From Trichoplax adhaerens (Eukaryota; Placozoa; Uniplacotomia; Trichoplacea; Trichoplacidae), in the NCBI RefSeq assembly GCF_000150275.1, contig NW_002060943.1:11160878-11224877 (forward strand): a stretch of DNA of 64,000 nucleotides. Direction: 5' to 3'. Under the pieces are notes generated by a model that saw nothing but the letters and a program-made list of their open reading frames with translations, was not told the origin of the DNA and made no database searches. Shown here piece after piece: positions 53,201-64,000 of the stretch. The translations under genes were made by a program, and so were the position numbers. The number at the start of each line of letters is the position of its first letter. Within the stretch, counting starts at the first letter, position 1.

Positions 53201-55306
53201 AATTGAATTTGAGATGGAAGACAGCGTAGTATAAAGTATATCTACCGAATTTTTTTCCCCAATATAATGTAAACGTTCAGTAATTACTTACACGGTATAT
53301 TTTTCTTATACCTGGATATGATATACTACACTAATGAATACTGTCCTGCTGTATCGCTAAATTTTACAACTTTATACCGTATTACTGAATTACGTATACT
53401 CTTCTGACAGTATACACAATGCTATTAATAAAAATGATTCCTAGCCTCTTAGAACAACTATACGAGTTACACTCACCTTAGGGTACGAGTAAATCATAAA
53501 ATCAGAAACTATCAATACACCACAACTATGATCTGTCTGAATGAATTTGGTGCTGTTTGTATAATTAATTTTTTGTCACTAAAAAAATCGGTATCTTTGT
53601 AAGTTTGACCAATTGCTAAATTTCTAAATTGTTAAAAGTTAATTCATATTCTTTTTTCTATGTTCTCATAGCAATCCAGCCGGTGGGCAGTACAAATTAT
53701 ACGTTATCAAGTTTCGGAGGCAACGCAACACTATCTTGCAGTTTTTCTTCGAACACCAGTGGATTAACCGTTGTTTGGACACGCAATAATGTCCCAATCA
53801 CTTTTTCACAAAAATACGAGATTATAACTACAGAAGAAAATGGAGATGCTATTACAAGCAATTTGACCATAACTAATAGCAACATAACTGATGCTGGTCT
53901 GTATACTTGTAGGGCTACTGATCAATCACAGGTGTCCTACTCAACCATTGTTTCGATTTTAGGTAAATAATACCATATAATAGCACCACTTAATTTTTAT
54001 TATATTATCCTATGGATGTTTTAAAGTAATACCTTTATTTTAAAATTAGAAAGTTAAAAAAATTAAAAGCATTACTAGATTTAAATTTCTTTTGTGCTAG
54101 TAGGATAACTAAAATGGTTAAAAAATTTTAGAAATACTACTTCTAATTAATATCACCCTCTCGTGTATCAGTTGTTAAATGATGACTAATTAAGTAAGCA
54201 TATATTGACAATTTTTTCTATAGTATTACTGTCTGATTTTTCAATCGTGAAATCATATCCTTAGCTACAAGATCTTATCAAGTCTCTTTATTAGCGAGAC
54301 AGTTCATTTTATCCTTCTTTACCTTAACTAATATTAACAATGTAACACTACCTAAATTGTTAGAAGGATTCCAGCGACGATTATTTCAATGACACTATTG
54401 ATGACTTGATTTCATGTCAACTTTCTTTGATTCATTTACAGTCAAACCACTTCAACTTGGAGAAATAACTGACTTTCAAAGGCTAGTTGTAGGGAGTAAC
54501 GCCAGTATTACTTGTCGCATTCAAGCGTATCCATTACCAACATTGACATGGAGGAAGGGAAATGTAGAACTGTCCAATAAAACATATAACGTTTCAACAT
54601 CTCAATATAATATGACTACAACATTATCTCTAGCCAATCTTAATTATACGGATCGAAGCTTATATTCTTGTATATTTATGAATGAAGCTGGCAATCATAC
54701 AGAGACAGTTGATATTCGAGTCATGAGTAAGTAAAATGAATCAATTCTATCTTTGTATTACTAATGTAACATTGTACATTTTCAGAGAATACACAGTATT
54801 ATAATTACATCGGAATACGCCATGGCTAGTCTTAATAATACCCTAGTACAATGTTATTAATTCGTATTATTATATATACCCGTAGATATATTTGCATATA
54901 TCGGTAAATATATGCAAATCACAAAATGCTAGGGGACTACTATATTTCGAATAGAAGACTTAATTTTAATCGTTAATACAAAGTTTGCTGAAAGCTGATC
55001 GGATTTGTACTGATAAATTTCCTGCTACCTTCATCCCTACCTTAATTAAAATTAACCAATCCAAAATCTTGGAACTATCCAAGAATGCAGTCATGAGATA
55101 ATTATTTAAACAAACAAACCAATGGACGAGAAAAGTAGAACATTACAATTTTTATATCTAAATTAATAATTACATATTTATTGATTGATTGATTGATTCT
55201 AACAGGCAATCTAGCACCACTATGGCCCGCATTAGGCATCATATGTGAACTTGCTCTGGCAGCTGTGGCTTATTTAACCTATCATGGAAGGAAAGCGAAA
55301 CTGTGA
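50201..55306 (+). CDS. Basigin/neuroplastin-like two-Ig membrane protein, 4 exons
   Basis: Exons 50201-50273, 53672-53962, 54442-54726 and 55206-55306 are all phase 1 introns, the usual arrangement for Ig domains, and give 249 residues (basigin short form about 269). Signal peptide 1-24; Ig domain 1 with Cys47, Trp60 and Cys104; Ig domain 2 with Cys146, Trp158 and Cys198; numerous N-x-S/T glycosylation sites. The membrane segment starts LAPLWPALGIICE (219-231) and carries Glu231 inside it. Basigin and neuroplastin have the same ALWP-x-LGI-x-x-E pattern, with the buried Glu thought to matter for pairing with monocarboxylate transporters. The cytoplasmic tail is only about seven residues and basic, shorter than in vertebrates. 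Orthology to one vertebrate member (BSG, NPTN or EMB) cannot be decided here. Confidence 0.88.
50274..53671 (+). other. First intron of the basigin-like gene
   Basis: 3.4 kb, separating the signal-peptide exon from the first Ig exon. It is AT-rich with no exon-like segment that I can support. Basigin has an alternative Ig0 domain in some vertebrate isoforms, but I found no Ig-like exon here. Confidence 0.5.
55181..55198. repeat. (TTGA)n microsatellite next to a splice acceptor
   Basis: TTGATTGATTGATTGATT lies directly before the acceptor CTAACAG of the last exon of the basigin-like gene, and so forms part of its branch/pyrimidine region. Confidence 0.7.
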
Positions 55307-57576
55307 TTATTATTTATTCTTTCCTAAAACCTTATTTTGTAATTAATATGATAGCTATTTACAGCATTAATTGTATGTATGTAAGTTTCTTTCCTATATA
55401 CTAGCAATATTTTATTACGATACAAAATTGTTCGCATTATAAAACCTTGTAGTTGCATTTTATCAAATAGCAAATCTATCTTATCGTAACTAATTTAAAC
55501 ATTCTATAGTTTTCTGACCTCTTTTGATCACGTCTGATTATACTAAAGAGCTAATTTTTCTAGCAGTTAATTTTAAAGTTTCAATGTTTTTTGATAACTT
55601 GATATCTATTATAAATGACAGCACGATATGTAATTAAATGGGATAATATCTTCGGATCGCAATTAGTGTAGTAGTCAATTTCATACGTACAGTATATACG
55701 CTTGCATTATAATTTTAAGTTAAATTATCCATTTTCTTAAAACCTGTAGTCGAATTACTGCAAGATGTATAGCTTAACAAACAACACCCTGTATGCTATA
55801 CAATTTAGCGAACATTGTACGGTTTACAGTTTGAGTATTTGCATAAGCAGCAATTCTATTATTATTGTAAACTACTATAATTGTGCATACCACCTGAATA
55901 CGCTTAAATTTCTTAGCGATATTCGAAATCAGCTGTTATTTAATTTCGTTACTTGAATTCATATTCTTTCGTGTAAAATACAATCACTTGTTAAGTATTC
56001 TATCCTAATCAGCAGTCTTTCAAAATTTTATAAAGTAATAATTACATTAGACCGATCCAATGATACGAATATGAATATTTCACTAATGTTTGCGTGTAAA
56101 GATCCAATGTTAACCATACGCAGAAATGATTGAGTTATATTTGGATTTATTATTATTTAGAATTTTCTATGTAGCTATTAAGATTTGGTATCATATTAAC
56201 TGTAAAAATATGTACGACATGGTTTTACAGAAATAAGATATTAGTCAAGATATACTGATTAGCCATGACCAGTCGTAAGTTTATGTGTATTTGGATTATA
56301 GTGATGTAAATGTATCTACAGTATGGTATTATGTATGTAGTCCATAGACTACTTAATGTTACTAGTACGAATTCCTATCATGAAATCTGTTGCAAGACGC
56401 ACCCGCAATAACTAATTTCTTACCTTAATAAATGTTAATTTTTCTACATCTTTCATGACTATTATCCGTTACAAACCCAATAGCATATGGTAGGAAATAT
56501 CACCCTGTCGTTTACTAATATCACGTCATCCATCTATCTATAAGAATTTTTCTATAAATTTTGGTGCACGTCGAGTATCTTCTCCTAATAATCTCCGTAT
56601 AAATACCGCCTTTCACTCATGGTAGAAAATATCACATCATTTGTTATATGTACAGGTGAAAAATTGCTTGACTTATTTGTATCCAAAATAGGAGCCATTA
56701 ACTCCTGTAAGTTGATTCACTCTTGATAATCCCTAATTCATATTTAATACACTGCATGCTTTGTGATGAAAAAATTATGGTTATGTTAACTAACTATATT
56801 TAACTGAACGCTATCCGTCTGATTGTCACTGCTGAAATATATATATATAGTAATACTGATTTATTATACTAGGTACGAAAATATATCCATTCCTTGATAC
56901 TTTCATTGAGTAAGAATGTATTGCAATACAGAACCACATCTGTTATTTATTATAATCCATCTAAAAATGCAAGTATATTACCATGAAGTACATGAACTAT
57001 TATTAATTTTTATAGAATTATTCGAAATGATAACTCTAATTACAACTTAATAGCAATCTTTGATTATTCCAGATGGTAAATACAAAACTCTGTTGGTACA
57101 CCCATACTTGCTTGATATATTTAAATAACATTAAAGGAATTCTTTCTAAGATAACAGTAATAATTACGACATTGATTTTCTAAGCTAAGAGCAAATTACA
57201 ATTATGGATGAAAGGCTAATATAGAAGAACCATTAGCAGCAATTTTGCTTATGCGCCATCATAGCTATCATACTATTGATCTCTATTGATTTACACTCGT
57301 TTTATGGACCTGTACAGTTTTGAAGTTTCCACATCGCATCAGCATATACTACTCGTTAATGACTATACACAATATTTCAATATCATTTATGCAACGATTT
57401 AGAATGTTCCACAGCAATAATTATTAATAATTAATTACAAATGAAGTAAATAATGTTCTAACCCAATATGCTCAAAGAGAAAGTATATATCAAAACTAGT
57501 TTCATGAGGCAGAAACAAACGATCGTGATATTAGTAGTCTGTTGGGAGATACATGCATGTATATATCAACAATGCG
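55307..57576. other. Intergenic between convergent basigin-like gene and IST1
   Basis: 2.3 kb of AT-rich 3' flanking sequence for both genes. The frame at 55765-55956 has no recognisable feature. I see no repeat array and no RNA gene. Confidence 0.5.
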
Positions 57577-60500
57577 TTACTTTTTCTTCTTCAGCTCTTC
57601 AAATCTTCGGGTAAGATCATCAAAATCGACATCATCTCCTCCAGCACTGTTCTGTCCAACATTAGAATTTCCAGGTTTTGTTGATGGAGCGGTAGGTAAA
57701 CTGCCGTTAGGTACAGACGGCAAGTCAGGCATGTTATTATTTTCAGGATGCATTGGTACATTTGGCAGAGCTGTATAGAGAATAGAACTGTTAAGAAGAT
57801 CTTTACCTGTACAAAATAATATAAAAAATTCCATCGATTAATGAAAGATATGAACTTTTCCCTTACTTGCATGTTTCCTAGGATCTTCATAACTAGGAGG
57901 TCGCTAAATCAAAAATTATGCTTCAATTAATAACAAATTTAAGATCTGTTGTTATTGTCTACATAAATTTTACTAGTAATAACTATTTCAGCATGTGTGC
58001 AGAATATACAGTGGAGTTTATCGTAAATCTATATTTACAAAAAACTCAGTGATGATAAATAACAGATTTGAGGTGTCTAAAAATTTGGCCCTTACATCTG
58101 CCGGAGCAGCTACGTTATTATAATTAGCGGGTCCAGGAAAGAATCCAGGAGCATTATTAGTGCCCTAAATTTTAAGAAGGTATTTCAAAGTTTAAACAAT
58201 GCCATTATTTTTAAACCGGATCACAATCCTAACTTGCTACCAAAACTACTATAAAATTTAAAGCAGATCACTACCGCTGGTGGGTAAACCATATCATTCT
58301 GATGCGTTGGATACGGTGGCTGTGATGGATACTGTGCTTGATGAGCCTGAGGCTGAAGAACTGGTGGTTGTGGCATTACTGGCGTATTCATTTGGGGTGG
58401 TAAAGCATGGCCTCCTCCACCGCCACCGCCACCATTGGGCTTATGGTCATTATCCTCATTGGTCGATGGCAATTTTGACATTAAATCGTCAACAGTGGGA
58501 ATTCCCGCACCCTATCATTAAATCAATGTTTTGTTATATAAATTTTTAAAGTAATAGAAGTTAAATTAACTTCTAAAAAGTTCGAAACATAGATTTGTAA
58601 TAACAACTAGTGATATACATTGTAGAAAATTTAAGCGTATAAGACATAGCGTCAATATGGGTCCTGACGCAAATTTGCAACATAAACATGAATATTTTCA
58701 AAGCAACTATTCATAATAATAATAATGAAATTACCGCTAAGACAGCAGGGTCAGGCTCGTAAGCAACGTTGTGAGATCTTGCAATTTCCACAATATATTG
58801 TTCAACAAGCACTGCTGGAGGACCATGAGGGCTTAATCTTTGTATTAGCTGCGTAATTAATTGGAGATAATGTAATATTATTATCACTACCGTCAAAAAT
58901 TCACTAACAATATAGAAAACATCCGTATACAATGTACAATTTTTAGTCACAGCATAGTGTAATGTACAGTATTCTTAACCCAATCTATGTAAGTAAATAC
59001 AACAGTTAAGACATGCATCCGTACTAACATGTTCATTAACGTAACTATCCGCATTTGCCCTAGCATCTTCCGCAAATTTCTTACCAAACTTGATACCTAA
59101 TAATTCACTAACCTATAACGATACAATATGTCAAGTTCAGTTTTTAGCCTTAAATACGTATAACAAGGATGTGAATGGAGTGATGCTATTTTCTATTCAT
59201 AGGCATAAAGTAACAAATATAAATACGAGATTTACGTTCGTAGCACACACAATATATCAATAAAAACTTACAACTCGCAGCTCAGCAACGTCAGATGCTA
59301 AGCGAGGAGAAGCCCAAATTAAAGAGCAAACGGCAGTTAATAACCCCTCATCACAGTGCCTAAAGACAAGTTTTGAAAAAATTCGTAAATAAAGCTTGAA
59401 AATTTGATACAAATATGTTAATGCACAATATAGAAATAAAATTTTAAGTGCGATACAATTAAATATAATAGTGCTGTGTATTGTTGTCGAGTATTTTGAT
59501 TTTTTCAAGTGATCTGATCTACAGTAACATTAAAATCAATTTGTTGGTCAAATTTAGACCACTGCAAACAAGAAGATCACAGCAGACAAATGCGTCAAGC
59601 GATTTCCGTAACAAGAACTTTTCTACATCTTGACACTTTTTAACCAATGTAATAGTAACACGATGTAATTACATAAAGCGAAAACGTTATAAACTTCATC
59701 TTCTCTACTAAAATTTATCAAAAAGCAGGTATGGTATAGAGACAACTCAAAATCTATCCGTTCCTACTTCATGCTCTCTAAAAGACCAAATCTTGCTAGT
59801 AGAAGGTCACAGTATAATTCAACCAACTCCATAGCCTCAACTAAATAATCTTCTCGGATGATATGTTCGACCTGTAAGCAAAATAAATCAAATCAGATTC
59901 AATAGTACAACAATGTTAAACTTACAATATCAATTCTAATGTAAATAGTATAAATTTCAATCATAGATAAATTAATCCAAAAGGGATATGAATTCAAATC
60001 CATTTCAATTAACTTAGTTACTCTTCTAATTTGGATGTATTTACTAAATTTGGCCTATTTTGACATGCTTGGGCATAGTGTAGAGGACATGCGTATAATT
60101 AATGCAACTGTTTATAGTGAACTTACATTTTTAAGTTATCCAATATCTTGTGACAAGATAAAGTAGAGTAGATACATGCTGCTATAATGTAAAGTAGTAT
60201 TAAACGAAGAATCATGTAAAGCTAATTTACTTACGCGAATTCTGGCTCTTTCATACTTTGCATTAATCAGGTAATCGGCTATTTCTTTGCGGGATTTCTG
60301 AGCCATTTCAGCTGAAATAGCACCAAAAAATTAGATCAAGTAAATCGTACGAAGCAAATATTGTAATATCACAAAAGCATGAATAAAAATCGAGCAGTAA
60401 CACAGGAAAAAAAACTGGGCGTGTGCATCGGTAGACAATCTGTGAGGTAATTTTAGCTAAATTTACGACTGGTATATCATTTTACGAATCGGAAAAGAAA

Positions 60501-62260
60501 ATGCATTGAATTATATGATTAACTGCAAGAAACCAAATCCTAAAGTACGATCATTGATTTGCTAGCCACACGGTACAACACAATCCTACTGTGTGAATGT
60601 ACTCGATATTCTTAGGTAACTCACTATATAAGTGCATAACATTAAAAGTACTGTCACTACATACCCGTACAGCAAAGAAAGTACTAACTCGATAACAAAC
60701 TCTAGTCGGTTAAAGGCTTAGAAATATTGCAACATATAAAACAACATACGCGTATGGCGTATTTTAAAATGGCGCATGATATAGAATATCAGCTTCCATG
60801 GTACATATTCTGAGGTTACAGAAACGACTGATTTAGTTGAGGTCCCCAATTTAAAGACTGGTAACCGATATGAATTTACGCGACGTGCATTATCCTATAA
60901 CTAATTTTCAAGAATAACTAATCTAGGTTAATAGGATTAGATGAACTGTTTTATTATACCTATCTAACTATATTCTTTTCAAGTTGAATGAAAACAAGAG
61001 TTGACGGATGGTAAGACAGTAAAATTTATGAACTGAAACAGAACTGTCTACGTACCTGTATATCAAGCGTACACGACTATACTGTATACGTCATTGCAGA
61101 ACTATGACCAATGTAGGTAAATTTGAAGTAAATCACATCTATTTTCACTAGTTATTTACAGTACAGATATACAACTACATCAGCGCTTTACCCTAAACCA
61201 GTAAATTCTGTAACACTGTAGTCAGCAAGTATTGAAAGCATGACAAAACAATGTAATGTTAGCTCCATCCAAGTCAAAAAAACATTGGATCAAGTGCATT
61301 AGACAGATCCAGTCAATTTTTAGACTATATCATTTACAAATAGGCCAGAATGCTAATCTAAACCTGTCTATCATCAATTTTGTACAGTGTAGCAAGAGAA
61401 CTTGGCAAGGTGGAAAACATTGATGTCCAATATTAGTGTGTAAGTAGCAATATTTATGCAGGAGGATATTGGTTATACTGGTATGGCAATTGTCATTCTA
61501 TGTGTATAAATGGTGATCATTTGTGAATTTGTAGTAAAGCACAGATGATTTGATTTCCGATTAAACACTCTTGCCTATTGGTGTTAGTGAACTATTGAGT
61601 CTGATCCAGGTATCCCCTTGCATGATGATTAGTTCATATTACAGCAAGTCCTCTTGAAATAGTAATATGGATGTTGCATTGTGCATTTCAGTATTGAGAT
61701 AAGCTACTGTAGAGTCTGCTAACAAGAAAGTAAACACCTGCAATCAAATCGATTGGAAGTACTTTACCTATAAGCCAATATGGAAGTAGTCACTTCAAGC
61801 TCAAGTACTGTACAGTATGTTGTATTACAAGATTTAAGATTGATGTGGAGATACTGTAAGACAAATCAGTGTTGAACGCTAACTACGCTCCATTTTAGTT
61901 TGTCTAACTGCGTACAAGTGGATAGGTTTTCTTGGATGGAGTCATTGCAATGGTTGAATTGATCTCAAATTTATGTTATTCCATCAATGCAAAGAGAGGC
62001 TACAGTCATTTCATGGCAAAATGGAAGGAGAATATTATTGATTGAGGGAGGGACTGTGATATAAGTTATCCAAGATGAAGAAGTTGAGCATTAACAGTGG
62101 ATGCAGCATTTGTAGTCATTGTGGGTCAAGTTGTAGTAGAGTAGGTGATTGATTATCCAGTGGATTACTTACTTTTTTTCTTTTCCAATAACTTGAGTCG
62201 GTTAATAACCAATCTAAGGTTTACTCGTAGTTTTTGTGGACGCCAAGAAGCCTTAAACAT
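57577..62260 (-). CDS. IST1: IST1 homolog, ESCRT-III-associated factor, 10 exons
   Basis: Binds CHMP1, LIP5 and VPS4 to control ESCRT-III in cytokinesis and endosomal tubule scission. Exons 62260-62173, 60311-60235, 59871-59768, 59359-59272, 59112-59029, 58848-58735, 58511-58275, 58164-58096, 57903-57867 and 57806-57577 join in frame to 375 residues (human about 366). The N-terminal Ist1 helical core spans about 1-185: LRVNLRLVINRLKLLEKKK, AQKSRKEIADYL, VEHIIREDYLVEAMEL, YCDLLLARFG, LIWASPRLASDVAELRV, VLVEQYIVEIA, NVAYEPDP. A Gly/Pro/Gln-rich linker follows at about 186-300. It contains a run of seven glycines. Then come MPDLPSVPNG, a MIM2-like motif, and the terminal MIM1-type DFDDLTRRFEELKKK, both of which bind MIT domains in the human protein. 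Intron 1 is 1.9 kb. Confidence 0.95.
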
Positions 62261-62689
62261 GTCCAATTTCTATTTCTTCAAAGTTGTCTATGGCAAAGGA
62301 ATGGCTTAATTTTTAAAAAGTGCAAGGATATTTTCTCCAAGATTCCGGTCGTGATGTAGCAATGGCGATATCCAACTTCCAGTGTGCAATCTGACCAGGC
62401 CAAAGCATTGGAGATCTTATTTATCTCCCCCCGTACTGTACCCACTATACCATATTATCTACTGTACGATACGGGTGCTATGCCATTCCACTCACTCTTC
62501 CCCGTCAACAATCGTCATGTATGAAAAACAACATTGACACGGGACGGGGGTGACCCGATTTTACCATCATGTCATTATTGTAATGTTTCTATTTTAAGAT
62601 TTTCTGATCATTGATACGGACTGCAGTACGTACAGAACAGGACTTTCTTGTTGCTTACTATTGTACAATGTACAGTACTGTACTGTACT

Positions 62690-63614
62690 GTATGTCCGGA
62701 GTGACTACTGTAGTGTAGTCAACTACAAGAACTGTACTGAGTGGACAGTGCAGTATATCTGTCACCGTGTCACACGTATCGATGACACCGCTGGTGAATG
62801 ACATCATCAACCATCCATCAATTCATACAAGAAGCACCAGTCACTCCGTCCATCCATCTCTACACTTTCGCTCGCTGTGACCAAAATATCGAATGCAGAG
62901 CGCAACTCACTATATTTTCCGACTGTAGTCAACTACAAGAACTGTACTGAGTGGACAGTGCAGTATATCTGTCACCGTGTCACACGTATCGATGACACCG
63001 CTGGTGAATGACATCATCAACCATCCATCAATTCATACAAGAAGCACCAGTCACTCCGTCCATCCATTTCTACACTTTCGCTCGCTGTGACCAAAATATC
63101 GAATGCAGAGCGCAACTCACTATATTTTCCGACTGTAGTCAACTACAAGAACTGTACTGAGTGGACAGTGCAGTATATCTGTCACCGTGTCACACGTATC
63201 GATGACACCGCTGGTGAATGACATCATCAACCATCCATCAATTCATACAAGAAGCACCAGTCACTCCGTCCATCCATCTCTACACTTTCGCTCGCTGTGA
63301 CCAAAATATCGAATGCCGAGCGCAACTCACTATATTTTCCGACTGTAGTCAACTACAAGAACTGTACTGAGTGGACAGTGCAGTATATCTGTCACCGTGT
63401 CACGTATCGATGACACCGCTGGTGAATAACATTATCAACCATCCATCAATTCATACAAGAAGCACCAGTCACTCCATCCATCCATCTCTACACTTTCGCT
63501 CGCTGTGACCAAAATACCAAATGCAAAGCACAACTCACCGACTGTAACACAGTACTGTACAGTGTACAGTACTGTACTGTACACTGTACAGTACTGTAGT
63601 CACTCTGGACATAC
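62690..63614. mobile_element. Inverted-repeat-bounded element, possible non-autonomous DNA transposon
   Basis: GTATGTCC-G-GAGTGACTAC at 62690-62708 recurs inverted at 63596-63614 with one mismatch in 19. Outside the core both copies continue into ACAGT/ACTGT pentamers, extending a looser inverted repeat to over 40 bp (62668-62712 and 63592-63632). About 900 bp between them holds four 210-bp tandem units and no coding frame. This is the layout of a MITE with pentamer-rich termini and internal tandem repeats. Target-site duplication and other copies cannot be tested from this window. It could also be a chance by-product of array rearrangement. Confidence 0.45.
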
Positions 63615-63781
63615 TGTACTGTACAGTGTACATCTGTCACGTATCGATGACACGGCGATGCGGTGAATGACATCATCAACCATCAATTCATAGAAGAAGC
63701 ACCAGTCACTCCATCCATCTCTACACTTTCCCTCGCTGTGACCAAAATACCAAATGCAAAGCACAACTCACTACATTTTCC
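62715..63781. repeat. 210-bp tandem array, about 5 units
   Basis: Unit starts (GTAGTCAACTACAAGAACTG) fall at 62715, 62925, 63135 and 63345, exactly 210 bp apart. Units 1-3 differ by only a few bases. Unit 4 has a 2-bp loss (CACACGTATC to CACGTATC) and several substitutions. A fifth, incomplete unit at about 63627-63781 follows an insertion of palindromic ACAGT/ACTGT sequence (63542-63632) that replaces its start. The near identity of the first three copies points to recent duplication or homogenisation. No open frame crosses a whole unit. Confidence 0.95.
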
Positions 63782-63861
63782 GAAAGCTATACTACTTTCG
63801 TAGACTAAGTTGAAAAATTTTGAAGAGAGCAGACGTATCAATAATATAGAAAAGTACACAC

Positions 63862-63989
63862 CACATAGACAACATTGATACTAGTTTACTGGCCATAGAG
63901 ACAGGCAAATTTGGACGATCATTCAGTAAAAACGTAGCATGAAGCCATTGCAAGTGAGCATAGCGAGGTCGTTGACGGTGTAGTGTCAC
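63862..63989 (-). CDS. Possible exon of an unidentified gene cut by the right edge
   Basis: The minus-strand frame reads a fairly balanced, non-repetitive peptide (contains RPRYAHLQWLHATFLLN and LPVSMASKLVSMLSMW), followed by a possible GT donor at 63861. Its composition is more protein-like than other unassigned frames nearby. I recognise no family, and there is no second exon in the window. It could be chance. Confidence 0.2.
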
Positions 63990-64000
63990 TAGTGTGGGGT

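Larger units (their letters stand above)
62261..64000. other. IST1 upstream region, mostly repeat
   Basis: It begins with the probable IST1 promoter (62261-62440), then short pentamer motifs (62435-62470, 62660-62712), then the 210-bp tandem array (listed). The last 220 bases may hold an exon of another gene (listed with low confidence). Confidence 0.5.

Noticed and set aside
58280-58549. 89-codon plus-strand frame opposite IST1
   Set aside because: Antisense shadow of the Pro/Gln/Gly-rich IST1 exon 58511-58275.
62715-63781. CRISPR-like or coding tandem array
   Set aside because: Units are 210 bp head-to-tail with no repeat/spacer alternation, the host is an animal, and no open frame spans a unit.

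Overview
This is eukaryotic nuclear DNA from an animal. It is AT-rich by eye (roughly one third G+C), its genes are split by many short GT-AG introns, and it holds one assembly gap (495 N at 10455-10949). The gene set (tyrosine aminotransferase, a rhodopsin-like GPCR, SNRK, mitochondrial MCAT, ANKRD27/VARP, CNOT10, a basigin/neuroplastin-like Ig protein, IST1) is metazoan. The density of about one gene per 7 kb, strong similarity to the human proteins as I remember them, and a single-exon GPCR fit an early-branching, slowly evolving animal. A placozoan (Trichoplax/Hoilungia) is my best guess. That assignment is inference; no marker gene proves it.

Layout, left to right: a TPR protein cut by the left edge (-, 58-750); tyrosine aminotransferase in 12 exons (-, 2499-6237); a long gene-poor stretch with palindromic pentamer arrays and the gap (6238-16220); an intronless class A GPCR (+, 16221-17279); 5 kb with no gene seen; SNRK kinase in 5 exons (+, 22477-25566), tail-to-tail with mitochondrial malonyl-CoA:ACP transacylase MCAT in 5 exons (-, 26712-28439). 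MCAT is head-to-head with ANKRD27/VARP in about 30 exons (+, 31932-40308), which is tail-to-tail with CNOT10 in 19 exons (-, 41131-47732). CNOT10 is head-to-head with a basigin/neuroplastin-like protein in 4 exons (+, 50201-55306). Last come IST1 in 10 exons (-, 57577-62260) and a 210-bp tandem array (62715-63781). For the split genes I joined exons by splice sites and reading phase. All joins keep frame, giving predicted proteins of 414 (TAT), 743 (SNRK), 346 (MCAT), about 885 (VARP), 689 (CNOT10), 249 (basigin-like) and 375 (IST1) residues, each close to the human length I recall.

The genes do not form an operon or a pathway. They are housekeeping and signalling genes that happen to be neighbours. 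VARP and IST1 both act in endosomal traffic (retromer/VAMP7 and ESCRT-III), but they lie 17 kb apart and I read nothing into that. The less ordinary material is repetitive: (i) mixed-orientation runs of the pentamer ACAGT/ACTGT, concentrated near the 5' ends of genes; (ii) a 210-bp tandem array bracketed by an inverted repeat, which may be a non-autonomous DNA transposon; (iii) a degenerate dispersed repeat in the MCAT-VARP interval. I saw no tRNA, rRNA, CRISPR array, viral gene or toxin gene.
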